From: Trichomonas vaginalis G3
Lineage: Eukaryota; Parabasalia; Trichomonadida; Trichomonadidae
NCBI RefSeq assembly: GCF_026262505.1
Contig: NC_067206.1
Location: 36,719,896-36,783,895, forward strand
Length of the DNA: 64,000 nucleotides
Direction of reading: 5' to 3'
Shown: positions 31,393 to 40,346 of the stretch, piece by piece
Layout: the number at the start of each line of letters is the position of its first letter
How positions within the stretch are numbered: position 1 is the first letter of the stretch
Translations under genes and position numbers: made by a program
Notes under the pieces: model-generated
What the model was told of the DNA's origin: nothing
The model's database searches: none
Seen by the model: only the letters and a program-made list of their open reading frames with translations

Positions 31393-32102
31393 GATGTTGT
31401 CAAAATGTCATGTTGTCACATTTTTTCATAGAAGTGAAATTACCTGGTGACCACCTGGTGACCCGGTGACCCCTTCAGTTATTCAAAAATAATTAATAAC
31501 TGCCTTCCTCCTGTGATGTTGTCAAAATGTCATGTTGTCACATTTTTTCATAGAAGTGAAATTACCTGGTGACCACCTGGTGACCCGGTGACCCCTTCAG
31601 TTATTCAAAAATAATTAATAACTGCCTTCCTCCTGTGATGTTGTCAAAATGTCATGTTGTCACATTTTTTCATAGAAGTGAAATTACCTGGTGACCACCT
31701 GGTGACCCGGTGACCCCTTCAGTTATTCAAAAATAATTAATAACTGCCTTCCTCCTGTGATGTTGTCAAAATGTCATGTTGTCACATTTTTTCATAGAAG
31801 TGAAATTACCTGGTGACCACCTGGTGACCCGGTGACCCCTTCAGTTATTCAAAAATAATTAATAACTGCCTTCCTCCTGTGATGTTGTCAAAATGTCATG
31901 TTGTCACATTTTTTCATAGAAGTGAAATTACCTGGTGACCACCTGGTGACCCGGTGACCCCTTCAGTTATTCAAAAATAATTAATAACTGCCTTCCTCCT
32001 GTGATGTTGTCAAAATGTCATGTTGTCACATTTTTTCATAGAAGTGAAATTACCTGGTGACCCGGTGACCCCTTCAGTTATTCAAAAATAATTAATTATT
32101 GA
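31393..32102. repeat. Iteron-like array, six inverted copies of about 122 bp
   Basis: Six copies, the last shortened in the core, are inverted relative to 28254-28980. Each carries CACATTTTTTCATAGAAGTG, the GGTGACC-rich core and CTGCCTTCCTCCTGTGATG. The two arrays form a giant inverted repeat with the primase-helicase gene as the loop. Confidence 0.95.
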
Positions 32103-32221
32103 ATAACCTGAAAACATTAACATAAACATTAACGTAAACATTAACGTAAACATTTATTTCTGTAGTTCATCCATTACTTCATTACCTAATTAATTACAGA
32201 CATAAAATATATTTAGTTCAT

Positions 32222-33493
32222 TCATTGAACTCTATACCATGCGTAAACTGTCATGTAAGGTGGCATGTAGTCTTTACTTTGTCCCGTTGTTTGCGTATAT
32301 CCTGAAACGCGATGTGTATGGTTTCCTCCTCCCTCAGTGTTACTCCAGTAACAATCTATAGCAAACTTAACGTTGTCTTTAACATCATATCCTTTACCTT
32401 TTGTCATTGCTGACCAATCCCAATATCTATGCTTATGCCAACCTGCTTGAGATGTACTTAAATCTATGTAGTGACTGTGCGCAGGTAAATTTTCACCTGA
32501 AATCGTTTTACTTCCACCTGTTTCCTTTGAAGAGTTTGCACAATACAAAAACCTGTCGACTATTTGAGTCCAAGTTCCAAAACCAAGTACTACTTCTGGT
32601 CTGGTAGAGTTCATTGACGTATAAATAGAGCCTATAGGATATAATGTTTGAAGCATTTCTGTCTTTAATGTTTGAAGCTCTGTTTTGTCTGCTTTCTTGT
32701 CATATAAATCTTGAGCAGTGAATTTAATATTATGTTCATCCTTCATGACATAAACATCTTTACATCTAATGTTTTTCATCGTCGTTATGTCGTCATCCGA
32801 TGTTAAACCTTGTGGAAAGTTAGGAGGTTTACAATATATTGCATCCCCACCAGTTTCTTCAACCGTTCCTTCAATACTTTCTATAGCAACAGTTGTAAAA
32901 CTTGTATGTGTATGGTTCTTATTTGCTTTCTTCTCTAACTCATCGTTAACATATGTTTTATCCGCTTTAAGGTCTAAACATCCTGAAACCCATCCTGTAT
33001 CGGCTTTAACTTTAAAAGTCTTCGATGTCCATTCATGGTACCAGTCAACCCTTTCTATAATTTCTTTATCTTTTTCATCCACATATTCCTTATCTGCTTT
33101 CTTCTCTAACGCACTAGCCACACAATCCTTATCTGCTTTCTTCATTATGTCATTTAGGAAACCTTTTATGAATTCCTCATTTAAATTAAATCTTCCAATC
33201 TTCAAAACTTTAGGAAATGCATTTAATGCGTAATATCTCTGTTCTTCTGGTGGAATTGATGTTATATCATCCGTTATTCCTTTAATTTTTGAATTCATAA
33301 ATAAAATTTCTTTTATATTTGATATCACCGCACCACCTTTGCAAACGAATTCGAAATGGTCATTTTTCAATACTATCTCCAAATCTCCATATTTCAACCT
33401 TTGCGTTTGTTCTGCCGTCTTTGAATTATATGCATATATGGCGTATGTAATGGTCTGTGCCTTAAGTTGTTGTGGTTGCTGTTGTTTAATCAT
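32222..33493 (-). CDS. Fibre-like protein with phage tail-fibre-type tip
   Basis: This 423-residue copy of the fibre gene has a head (1-145) and tip (about 290-423) closely matching 11765-13315. The tip has YPIGSIYTSMNSTRPE, FGTWTQIVDRFLYCA, HSH, HKH and HTH motifs and the end YMPPYMTVYAWYRVQ. The middle differs: it has several KADK/KKAD heptad-like stretches and an HTHTSFTTVAIESIEG segment, but no Tyr-rich insert. The shaft is therefore shorter by about 90 residues. The start MIKQQQPQQLKAQ follows a TTTAAATCATAATAAATG leader. It looks whole. Confidence 0.75.
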   Translation of the reverse strand: MIKQQQPQQLKAQTITYAIYAYNSKTAEQTQRLKYGDLEIVLKNDHFEFVCKGGAVISNIKEILFMNSKIKGITDDITSIPPEEQRYYALNAFPKVLKIGRFNLNEEFIKGFLNDIMKKADKDCVASALEKKADKEYVDEKDKEIIERVDWYHEWTSKTFKVKADTGWVSGCLDLKADKTYVNDELEKKANKNHTHTSFTTVAIESIEGTVEETGGDAIYCKPPNFPQGLTSDDDITTMKNIRCKDVYVMKDEHNIKFTAQDLYDKKADKTELQTLKTEMLQTLYPIGSIYTSMNSTRPEVVLGFGTWTQIVDRFLYCANSSKETGGSKTISGENLPAHSHYIDLSTSQAGWHKHRYWDWSAMTKGKGYDVKDNVKFAIDCYWSNTEGGGNHTHRVSGYTQTTGQSKDYMPPYMTVYAWYRVQ

Positions 33494-33517
33494 TTATTAT
33501 GATTTAAAAATAAATAT

Positions 33518-34228
33518 TTAATCCGTTATCTCATCAGCTATTTTTTCTATTTGAAATTGCCATAATATTTCATTCATGAATTCTAAATCACAATCAAATA
33601 GGTCAGTTATTCTAAATTTAATATTTGATAAATCTTTTGAATGAAGAATAAATGAATTCCCGGATAATTGAAACGGATATGATAAAGAAAATATGTTTAA
33701 GTTGATGGATAAAATGTTTTGTATTGATGGGTAAGAGTTAGGGTCTAATGTTTGATGTGAAAATCTCATTGGGGTATTAACTTTATCACATTTGATTAAA
33801 ATGAAATTGGAACCAGTGTCAGAATACAAAACATCCCCAACATCTTTTTCAAAATTTAATATCCCCAACAATGAACGAAAATGAGGAGTACAAAATTTAA
33901 TTTTCAGTGGGAATTTAATAAGGTTATTTATTTCATCAAGTTCAAAAAGTTTATCAGGTTTTGATTTAAAATTTTCTTCATACCATACGATAAATGATTC
34001 ATTTAAATAACTTAAAATCATGTTAATATCCCATTTCGTGATCACATTATTTATATACATATCATACGTTTTTTCAAGGTCATCTTTAATAAATGATATA
34101 TAATCTGAAGGGTCTAAAAGAATGGGATTAAATTTACCACTCACAGAAACGAGAGTAACATTATAAATTCCGCTAACTGTTAAATTTAATTCACAGTTAT
34201 TATTCGAAATAATATTGATAATTGACAT
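33518..34228 (-). CDS. Maverick protein of unknown function (236 aa), possible minor capsid
   Basis: This is the copy of 11030-11740, 236 residues with few substitutions and an open frame. It is beta-rich and ends with DLFDCDLEFMNEILWQFQIE. It follows the fibre gene by 24 bp on the same strand and diverges from the next gene across the 19-bp spacer 34229-34247. No domain is recognised. Confidence 0.6.
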   Translation of the reverse strand: MSIINIISNNNCELNLTVSGIYNVTLVSVSGKFNPILLDPSDYISFIKDDLEKTYDMYINNVITKWDINMILSYLNESFIVWYEENFKSKPDKLFELDEINNLIKFPLKIKFCTPHFRSLLGILNFEKDVGDVLYSDTGSNFILIKCDKVNTPMRFSHQTLDPNSYPSIQNILSINLNIFSLSYPFQLSGNSFILHSKDLSNIKFRITDLFDCDLEFMNEILWQFQIEKIADEITD

Positions 34229-34247
34229 TTTTATTACGATTAAAAAT

Positions 34248-34727
34248 ATGGTAAAGCGTTATTTTCCAGTGATAAATAAAACTAGAATAAGATTACCTCA
34301 AGAATTCATAAATTCAACGAATAAGAAATTCATTCATGTTATAAATTTTAGTGTTTTCAGAAAATATGAGTCAATGTCATATTCATCATCGGGTTATATT
34401 TCACTTCATTCAAATTTAGTTCAATCAAACCCATATAATGACCATTTCATAAGATTTTCAGATGGTATTAAAAATGTAATTGATAGATTAAAATATGAAC
34501 AGATTGACAATATCGAATTTTTGGAATTTTGGTTTAAATATCCCGATGGAAAAAAGATTGAAGTTAAAGATAAAGCTGATACTATAACAAAAACAATTAC
34601 AATGACCGATCCAGATAGTGGGGAACAAAAAGAAATAAAACAAACGATAGAAACTGGTGAAAGGTCAATTATTATCGATTATGATTCAAAGGATTATTAT
34701 TCAATAATGTTAATGCTTGAATATTAA
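34248..34727 (+). CDS. Maverick protein of unknown function (about 159 aa)
   Basis: This is the copy of 10531-11010, with the start set at MVKRYFPVINKTRIRLPQE for the same reasons. The translated sequence appears unchanged between the two elements, unlike its neighbours, which suggests either strong constraint or recent exchange. It converges on the 227-residue gene, with overlapping stop codons at TTAA. Confidence 0.65.
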   Translation: MVKRYFPVINKTRIRLPQEFINSTNKKFIHVINFSVFRKYESMSYSSSGYISLHSNLVQSNPYNDHFIRFSDGIKNVIDRLKYEQIDNIEFLEFWFKYPDGKKIEVKDKADTITKTITMTDPDSGEQKEIKQTIETGERSIIIDYDSKDYYSIMLMLEY

Positions 34728-35407
34728 ATGGCCTTAACAAAGAATTTTTCAAGTGATATTTTATATTCATCAACTATTTTATTATAAATATCATTATATG
34801 TTAAATGAAGTTCAGTTGTTGTTCCGTTCTTTGATATCTTAATTGTGCTAATATCCTTTATAGGATTTATTTTTGCAACTGTTCCGCAGCATGAAACCTC
34901 ATCATCTATGAAAAATTGAATCTTAACGTCTGAATCTTGAACATCACAAAGAATGGCGATAATGTGAATTAATGATTCATAAGGTAAAATAATTAAACCG
35001 GATTGGTCAATTAAATTTATTATTGAATCATAATTATTAGTTATTATATCACGGTAAATTTTCATTAATTCAGAATTAATGTCTACTTTATATGGCGCAT
35101 TGCGACTGGAATCATAGATTCCTGGGTTCTCGATGTTTGATGAAAGAGGTGGGGGGTATGTTGGATATGTGGGAATTTCAACAGGTTCTTTACCAGGTTC
35201 AGATAAAATGATTGGGTCTCCATTCTCTTCATTCTTCGGTAAGTCACGAGTTAATAAATTTGGTTGAGTTGCTGACCTTGTTAATTCAGGGCTAACATTA
35301 ACTTTAACATTTTGAATAATTCGTGATTTATCATCATTTACGTTATAACCAACCGTAATCTCTGCTTTTGCGTTAGTGTTCTTTTGACTAGTGAAACGTC
35401 TTCTCAT
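34724..35407 (-). CDS. Maverick protein of unknown function (227 aa, Pro-rich centre)
   Basis: This is the copy of 9842-10534. It starts MRRRFTSQKNTNAKAEI, keeps the IPTYPTYPPPLSS centre and ends LEKFFVKAI. It is three residues shorter near position 60, where the other copy has an extra HEN. The frame is whole. The function is unknown; the place within the capsid-ATPase block hints at a virion role. Confidence 0.7.
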   Translation of the reverse strand: MRRRFTSQKNTNAKAEITVGYNVNDDKSRIIQNVKVNVSPELTRSATQPNLLTRDLPKNEENGDPIILSEPGKEPVEIPTYPTYPPPLSSNIENPGIYDSSRNAPYKVDINSELMKIYRDIITNNYDSIINLIDQSGLIILPYESLIHIIAILCDVQDSDVKIQFFIDDEVSCCGTVAKINPIKDISTIKISKNGTTTELHLTYNDIYNKIVDEYKISLEKFFVKAI

Positions 35408-35491
35408 TTATAATCGAATAAAAAAAAGAAAAATATATTTAAAGTTTTATTTAGTTGTTACGGTAATATCCCAAGGTTCATCATTGTTTGC

Positions 35492-36391
35492 TTATACTTT
35501 CTTTGTAACTGCACCAATTATGTTATTGATATTGCTTTGAGTTTCTTCCAGTCTTATTTTATCATTTACAATATCTTTAATCATTTCATTACATGCATTC
35601 TTAAAACCATCTGATTTTTCTAATTTACGTTTATCACTTTCTTTAATTAAATCAAAGTTATATCCTTGTTGAGAATAAAGTGGTTTCTTTATCAATTCCT
35701 TGAACGCTTCTGAAAGTGAAGATGAAGAAATTCTTGCCACTTGAATTGGTTTAAATTCTGCTTTCATTGCTTCTTTCTGTTCATTGAACACTGGATCGAA
35801 TAAAGCAACTTTAAAGAATTTCTTAGCTGAAATTTCAGGTCTAATGTTTGCATATTGACCATCAAACTGATTAACATATCGTGGTAATCCATCCGGTCCC
35901 TCTTCAATAGCATTTAATTCTTCATTGAAATAAGAATATGGATTATGACGGTATGAATTAATTGGACCATTTTCACCTTCTTCAATGTATTGTTTAACAG
36001 CTTTTCCATTTTCATCAAATTGCATAGGATAACGTTCATTATATGCTTTACGTTTAGGATAATCAGATATAGTTAATTTATAACCATTTATGACTTTAAT
36101 ATTACCTTGACCATCAGTAACAAAGACTTCATTTATACCATCAGGCTTTCCATTTGGTCCTGTAATGTCTGCTTCATGTGCTTCCCAATTTGGTCCATGA
36201 CGTTTGGCATATGCTTGAGCTTCTGGTAATGTTAAAACGTTTCTCATTTGTTTAACATCTTTTTGAAGACCAGCAACAATATGAACTAATTCTTTCATTC
36301 CATCAGGAACTTTCATAGTTCTATTATATGCACCCTTTTTGTTTGTCCCTTGTTTTAATGGAACCTGTAGAAGATTTGCTATTTCTGTCAT
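35492..36391 (-). CDS. Conserved Maverick protein (299 aa), unknown function
   Basis: The product starts [20 protein letters not shown]. Residues 30-60 form a short helical region ([20 protein letters not shown]), 75-150 are rich in Gly/Pro/Asn turns ([34 protein letters not shown]), and 185-299 are helical and charged. No enzyme motif is visible. It follows the packaging ATPase by 40 bp in both elements, so it is part of the shared morphogenesis block. A structural or scaffolding role is inference. It looks whole, unlike the copy in Maverick 1. Confidence 0.7.
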   Translation of the reverse strand: MTEIANLLQVPLKQGTNKKGAYNRTMKVPDGMKELVHIVAGLQKDVKQMRNVLTLPEAQAYAKRHGPNWEAHEADITGPNGKPDGINEVFVTDGQGNIKVINGYKLTISDYPKRKAYNERYPMQFDENGKAVKQYIEEGENGPINSYRHNPYSYFNEELNAIEEGPDGLPRYVNQFDGQYANIRPEISAKKFFKVALFDPVFNEQKEAMKAEFKPIQVARISSSSLSEAFKELIKKPLYSQQGYNFDLIKESDKRKLEKSDGFKNACNEMIKDIVNDKIRLEETQSNINNIIGAVTKKV

Positions 36392-36431
36392 GTTTAATTA
36401 TAAATAAAAAATAAAAATTAATTATAAAAAG

Positions 36432-37259
36432 TTAATCAAATTTAACACTTCCTTTATTTAAATCAACTATTATTTTTCCATGTTCACCTAATTGCTGATA
36501 TTGTGTGTAAAGTTCATTAATGCTCATTGGTAAATTCACTTGATAAAGCATAACGTTCAACTGTTGACGACTAAAACCACTGAAAATGAAAAGGGTGGAC
36601 AGGTTTGATTTAATGTTTGTACTTAATGCTTTGAAGTATTGAACAGCCATAAAGAATGAACACTGAATGTGTCGACATTGAGTTAATAATTGATTAAAAT
36701 ATGATTTCTCATTTGTTATTAGTTTTGATTTCACTGCATCATCTAGAAAAATTAGTGAATGCAAAAATTCTTTATCAAAATTTGAAATAGAAAGTGTTTC
36801 AAATAATTCATCCCGTTGTTTATCAATAATTTTATCCTCTAATCCTTGCTTCTTGATTGTATTATATAATTCTTTATACATTAAAAAGTTTTTTAAATAA
36901 TCTTCTGCTTCTTCTTGTGATAAATAAATAATTGGAATTTTGATTAAATGCTTTAAAGATTCAAATGTATCATCTGAAGGTGAACCTGAACGGTTGATAT
37001 AAATTAACACATGTGAATGGGGGGAGGTGTTAGCAATAATGATAATTTGTTTTAATATCGTTAATGTTTTACCTTTATTCTGTTTACCAATTGCTGCAGT
37101 GATTGAATTTAAATAACATTCAGAATATGGAATTTTCATTAATTTTTCCTTAGATAGAGCATTTCTATTATCACTCAATGCTTCATTAATCATATCATCT
37201 ACGTATGTATTATATACTCCCGCTAATTCTTCATAAGGGGTGGATGAATTTAAATCCAT
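36432..37259 (-). CDS. FtsK/HerA-type DNA-packaging ATPase
   Basis: This 275-residue protein has Walker A GKQNKGKT (58-65), Walker B LIFLDDA (169-175) and the CRHIQCSFFMAVQYF region just after 190, as expected for A32-like packaging ATPases. The N-terminus MDLNSSTPYEELAGVYNTYV carries four more residues than the Maverick 1 copy; the rest is nearly identical. It follows the capsid gene by 24 bp. It looks whole. Confidence 0.87.
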   Translation of the reverse strand: MDLNSSTPYEELAGVYNTYVDDMINEALSDNRNALSKEKLMKIPYSECYLNSITAAIGKQNKGKTLTILKQIIIIANTSPHSHVLIYINRSGSPSDDTFESLKHLIKIPIIYLSQEEAEDYLKNFLMYKELYNTIKKQGLEDKIIDKQRDELFETLSISNFDKEFLHSLIFLDDAVKSKLITNEKSYFNQLLTQCRHIQCSFFMAVQYFKALSTNIKSNLSTLFIFSGFSRQQLNVMLYQVNLPMSINELYTQYQQLGEHGKIIVDLNKGSVKFD

Positions 37260-37283
37260 TTAATCAAAAATAAATTTATAATT

Positions 37284-38924
37284 TTAAACATTTCTATTCA
37301 TCAATATTTCATCATATGAACTTCTATACTGCGGTGGTGTACCTGTTGGATGATATTTCAAACCTTCGTCCGGTGTCCATGTCCAATACGTAGTCCTAGT
37401 AAACCAAACCTGAGGAGGATTTGTCACTTTTGAACAGTAAGTGTCATTTTCACCCTGAATGATTGGATAAGCTTTCACTTGTACTGTAACTTGTGAGTTG
37501 AAAGTTTCTAATCCATCAAAGAATATACCCGCTCCATCACGTTGAACTGGAATAGTGCATAAGAATGAAGTTTGGTCTTTCCATGTTCTAGCTAATGGCG
37601 TGCCATTATCAGCATTCAGTGGTCTAGTTAATGAGTCCTCGTATTCTTCCGTGCATTCATTCACTCCATCTAAATCAGAAGCTTGAAGCATACGTGTAAA
37701 GAATATGTCACCCACTGTGGTCATCGCTTGATCGGGGAAGTTTCTGGAATCTATAGTGACCTGAAGACCTCGAAGCATTGGATTTTCTAAAACTGTTCTT
37801 TGCATTGCATTCTTCGGAAATGTTAACACAACATCTGTAACATTATGAAGAGCGTATGAGAAATCTGAGCTAATACCTTCAGGAGTGATGCAACCTCCAT
37901 TTAGTGAACGAACGTCAATATGTTGAGCTGGAATCATGAATGGATCTTCCTTACTAAATAAACGTGGTATTGCTTTAACTGATTCTTCAATTAAACCGTA
38001 TCCTGGTGTAATGCATTTATCCTCTAAAACTTCCATCTTTGTGCATGAAATAATAACGTCATCAACTGTTGCGTCAGCAGATGTAGCGGCTAAGCTTGTA
38101 ATTAATTTGGCAGGAAGTCCGATTTGTTGGAATTTGCGATCATATTTATAAATATGATTCATAATCTTTTCATAATCTCCATCAGTTATCTTTTCATAAA
38201 CGTAATTTTGTAAATCAGCAACTCTTAACGGGTCAACCTGACAAAATACTAAAGTATCCCTGAAAACATAATATTTAAGAATGATTTCACCAAATGATTT
38301 AGGATAATCATCGAACGCCTGAAATGCTAACAAATCATTTACCGGAATAATCATATCAAAAGTGACATCAACTTCTTCATTTGCTTTCTTGAACGTTTCT
38401 GAAGGGTCAATATATTTACCACATACCGAGTTATCATATTTTTGAACATTATTATATAACGAATGAACAAACTTTTTAACTTTCCTTTCTGATTTTGGTT
38501 TATATGTTGCAAATGCGAAAGATTCACGGGCGCAATCCATCTGAAGATAACCAGCATCACCTCTTTCGGTTTCTACTTCTAATTGTTTAAAGCTTTGATT
38601 TGATGATTTGTAACCAACGAATAAACGCATACATTTAAAAGCGTCATCACATGTGAAAGCTTTATTTGAAACTAGAGTTGCTTTAACTTTGCGTTTAATA
38701 TATGTGTCACCTAATTGGTTCACATCATGAGCTGGATTTGTAATTCTTAAATGAGTTTGTTTATCATCAAAATATGGAGCATCAGAGTCATAGCATGAAC
38801 TTTCAAGTTCTCTATAATATCTTCTACCATCATTCTTTGCAAATATTTCATTTATCTTTTCGAATGAATGAAACACATTTCCATTAATCGGTTTAGTGTT
38901 TGGCACCAAATAGTTAGTCGTCAT
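37284..38924 (-). CDS. Probable major capsid protein (546 aa)
   Basis: The 546-residue product starts MTTNYLVPNTKPINGNVFHS behind a TTTATTTAATAATAAATG leader and ends DEILMNRNV. It has no enzyme motif, is rich in predicted strands, and contains conserved segments such as DMIIPVNDLLAFQAFDDYP and LRGLQVTIDSRNFPDQAMTT. Length, location before the packaging ATPase and conservation fit a Polinton double jelly-roll capsid protein. The fold itself cannot be read from sequence by eye, so a different large virion protein remains possible. It looks whole. Confidence 0.7.
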   Translation of the reverse strand: MTTNYLVPNTKPINGNVFHSFEKINEIFAKNDGRRYYRELESSCYDSDAPYFDDKQTHLRITNPAHDVNQLGDTYIKRKVKATLVSNKAFTCDDAFKCMRLFVGYKSSNQSFKQLEVETERGDAGYLQMDCARESFAFATYKPKSERKVKKFVHSLYNNVQKYDNSVCGKYIDPSETFKKANEEVDVTFDMIIPVNDLLAFQAFDDYPKSFGEIILKYYVFRDTLVFCQVDPLRVADLQNYVYEKITDGDYEKIMNHIYKYDRKFQQIGLPAKLITSLAATSADATVDDVIISCTKMEVLEDKCITPGYGLIEESVKAIPRLFSKEDPFMIPAQHIDVRSLNGGCITPEGISSDFSYALHNVTDVVLTFPKNAMQRTVLENPMLRGLQVTIDSRNFPDQAMTTVGDIFFTRMLQASDLDGVNECTEEYEDSLTRPLNADNGTPLARTWKDQTSFLCTIPVQRDGAGIFFDGLETFNSQVTVQVKAYPIIQGENDTYCSKVTNPPQVWFTRTTYWTWTPDEGLKYHPTGTPPQYRSSYDEILMNRNV

Positions 38925-38993
38925 TTATTATTAAATAAAAAATCAAAATTAAAAGATGAAAATGAATTTTTAATTTTAATGAAATAATCAACT

Positions 38994-39209
38994 ATGGCTG
39001 CAGGTATATTTAAGAAACTGTGGGATAAAGTAAAAAGAGGAGCGCATAAAGTTTGGGAAACAATGAAGAAAGGAGCAAATTGGATATTTAAGAATAAAGA
39101 AGCAATTAGTGACATTGCTGAATCAATAACACCAAAAGCTGCCCCAATAAGAGAAATATTAAATAAAGGAGAAAAAGTTTATCAAAGACTACAACCGATA
39201 CTAAGATAA
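38994..39209 (+). CDS. Small amphipathic virion-like protein (71 aa)
   Basis: The 71-residue product starts MAAGIFKKLWDKVKRGAHK. Its N-terminal half is a basic amphipathic helix with Trp, and a second KKGANWIFKNKEAISDIAES segment follows, ending YQRLQPILR. It shares its first ten residues with the convergent 78-residue gene. It is divergent from the capsid gene. A minor core or membrane-active virion role is inferred from composition and place. It looks whole. Confidence 0.65.
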   Translation: MAAGIFKKLWDKVKRGAHKVWETMKKGANWIFKNKEAISDIAESITPKAAPIREILNKGEKVYQRLQPILR

Positions 39210-39233
39210 AAATAATATTTATTTATTTTTCCA

Positions 39234-39469
39234 CTATTTACCTCCTATTTTATTAAGTATTCCTTCAGCAATTCCACCAATTGCGTTACCTGCTTGTGCT
39301 CCCATCGCCGGATTACCTGCTTTAGTACCTAATACTCCACCTATGATAGTTCCTGCCGTTTTCGCTACTGGTGCCAAAAAGTTTGCAACAGGTTTAATAA
39401 CCTTTTATAAACCCAACCCGCAGCTTTCTTAATTCCATCCCATAATTTTTTAAAGAATCCTGCCGCCAT
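39234..39469 (-). pseudogene. Small amphipathic protein gene (78-residue family), broken
   Basis: This is the counterpart of 5790-6026, with the same MAAGFFKKLWDGIKKAAGW start and Gly/Ala-rich C-terminal half. It is convergent with the 71-residue gene, 24 bp between stops, as in Maverick 1. This copy is broken. Confidence 0.65.
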
Positions 39470-39536
39470 TTCTGATTTAATATTAATTAAAAAAATATAT
39501 TTCATCACTTATATTCTAATTTTTATTTAATGATAA

Positions 39537-39905
39537 ATGAAACCGATTTTAAAAATAAATGAAACAGAGGAGGAAGAAATAAATGAAAGTGTTAATGTTC
39601 AACAAAAAATAAACGTTGTTAAACCAATTACTGAAATAAAAATTTTTTCATCTGTTGAAGAATTTAATGACTATTATGCTAACAATAAAAAATTATTTGA
39701 AGAATTGACAACGTGTAAATTGAATAAAATGTTTAAAGTTGATGGATTCAAAATTTCAAAAATAAAAGGAGTGATTAGTTTGAAATCTATTCCTCAATCA
39801 AGAATCACCTCATTAATGAAAATAGATGATTTAACAAAAAGAATAGAAGAGATTGAAGAAAGAATGAATCAAATAATTGATTTCATAAATTCAAATAATC
39901 ATTAG
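39537..39905 (+). CDS. Small coiled-coil protein (122 aa), unknown function
   Basis: The 122-residue product starts MKPILKINETEEEEINESVN, has a middle NDYYANNKKLFEELTTCKLN and a C-terminal amphipathic helix DDLTKRIEEIEERMNQIIDF. It is the best-kept of four copies or partial copies in the window; the others are at 5354-5723, 19328-19653 and within 21057-21523. It reads towards the right terminus and overlaps the terminal repeat. It may be a homo-oligomer. No family is recognised. Confidence 0.7.
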   Translation: MKPILKINETEEEEINESVNVQQKINVVKPITEIKIFSSVEEFNDYYANNKKLFEELTTCKLNKMFKVDGFKISKIKGVISLKSIPQSRITSLMKIDDLTKRIEEIEERMNQIIDFINSNNH

Positions 39906-40201
39906 CTTCTTAAAGTTTATTTTTCATTCATGACTCCATTGATTCCAATCAGGATTTAAACAATGTTTAATTATTGAATAACCTGACATCATCTATATAT
40001 AGCTTCTTTTATTTCGTTATGTATGGGCTGAGTGTAAATGTCTTACAATTTTGAAAATTTTTAAATCTTGATTTATTCAAAAACGTAAGAATCTTACATT
40101 TTTTACTTCATATGTTAAAAATAATGATACAAAATCGTTCAATATTGTATGAATTCTTACGTTTACAAAAAAAGTCACACAACCCGTCCACATATACTAC
40201 T
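39537..40201. repeat. Terminal inverted repeat of Maverick 2, right
   Basis: This is the inverted match to 21057-21523, longer on this side because it holds a fuller copy of the coiled-coil gene. It ends CCACATATACTACT. Confidence 0.88.
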
Positions 40202-40207
40202 AATTTC
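40202..40207. repeat. Target-site duplication of Maverick 2, right
   Basis: AATTTC directly follows the terminal CT, identical to 21051-21056. The importin start codon lies 140 bp further on. Confidence 0.95.
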
Positions 40208-40346
40208 AAAATTTCGTTCTCATGTTTACTTCATAAGATTATTCGAATAAAATGACTACTATCTTGTAATAGCTGCAATATGAAAAGTCAGAAAGAAATT
40301 TTTACTCTAAAATTTTCTATCGTCGTAAAGGCACAAAGAGTTTTTT

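Larger units (their letters stand above)
21057..40201. mobile_element. Maverick/Polinton element 2
   Basis: This 19,145-bp element runs AG...CT with terminal inverted repeats and a perfect 6-bp duplication AATTTC. From left to right it holds an unknown gene, a decayed family B polymerase, integrase, two tiny genes, a six-copy repeat array, primase-helicase, a second six-copy array inverted, the fibre gene, four unknown or virion genes, packaging ATPase, capsid gene, two small amphipathic genes and the coiled-coil gene. Gene order is that of element 1 reversed. It is a fossil with about a dozen or more breaks, most of them in the polymerase; the virion block looks nearly whole. The likely age is young. 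Confidence 0.95.

Noticed and set aside
4763-40201. A single composite element with two inverted halves
   Set aside because: Each half has its own termini and its own perfect, different 6-bp target duplication.
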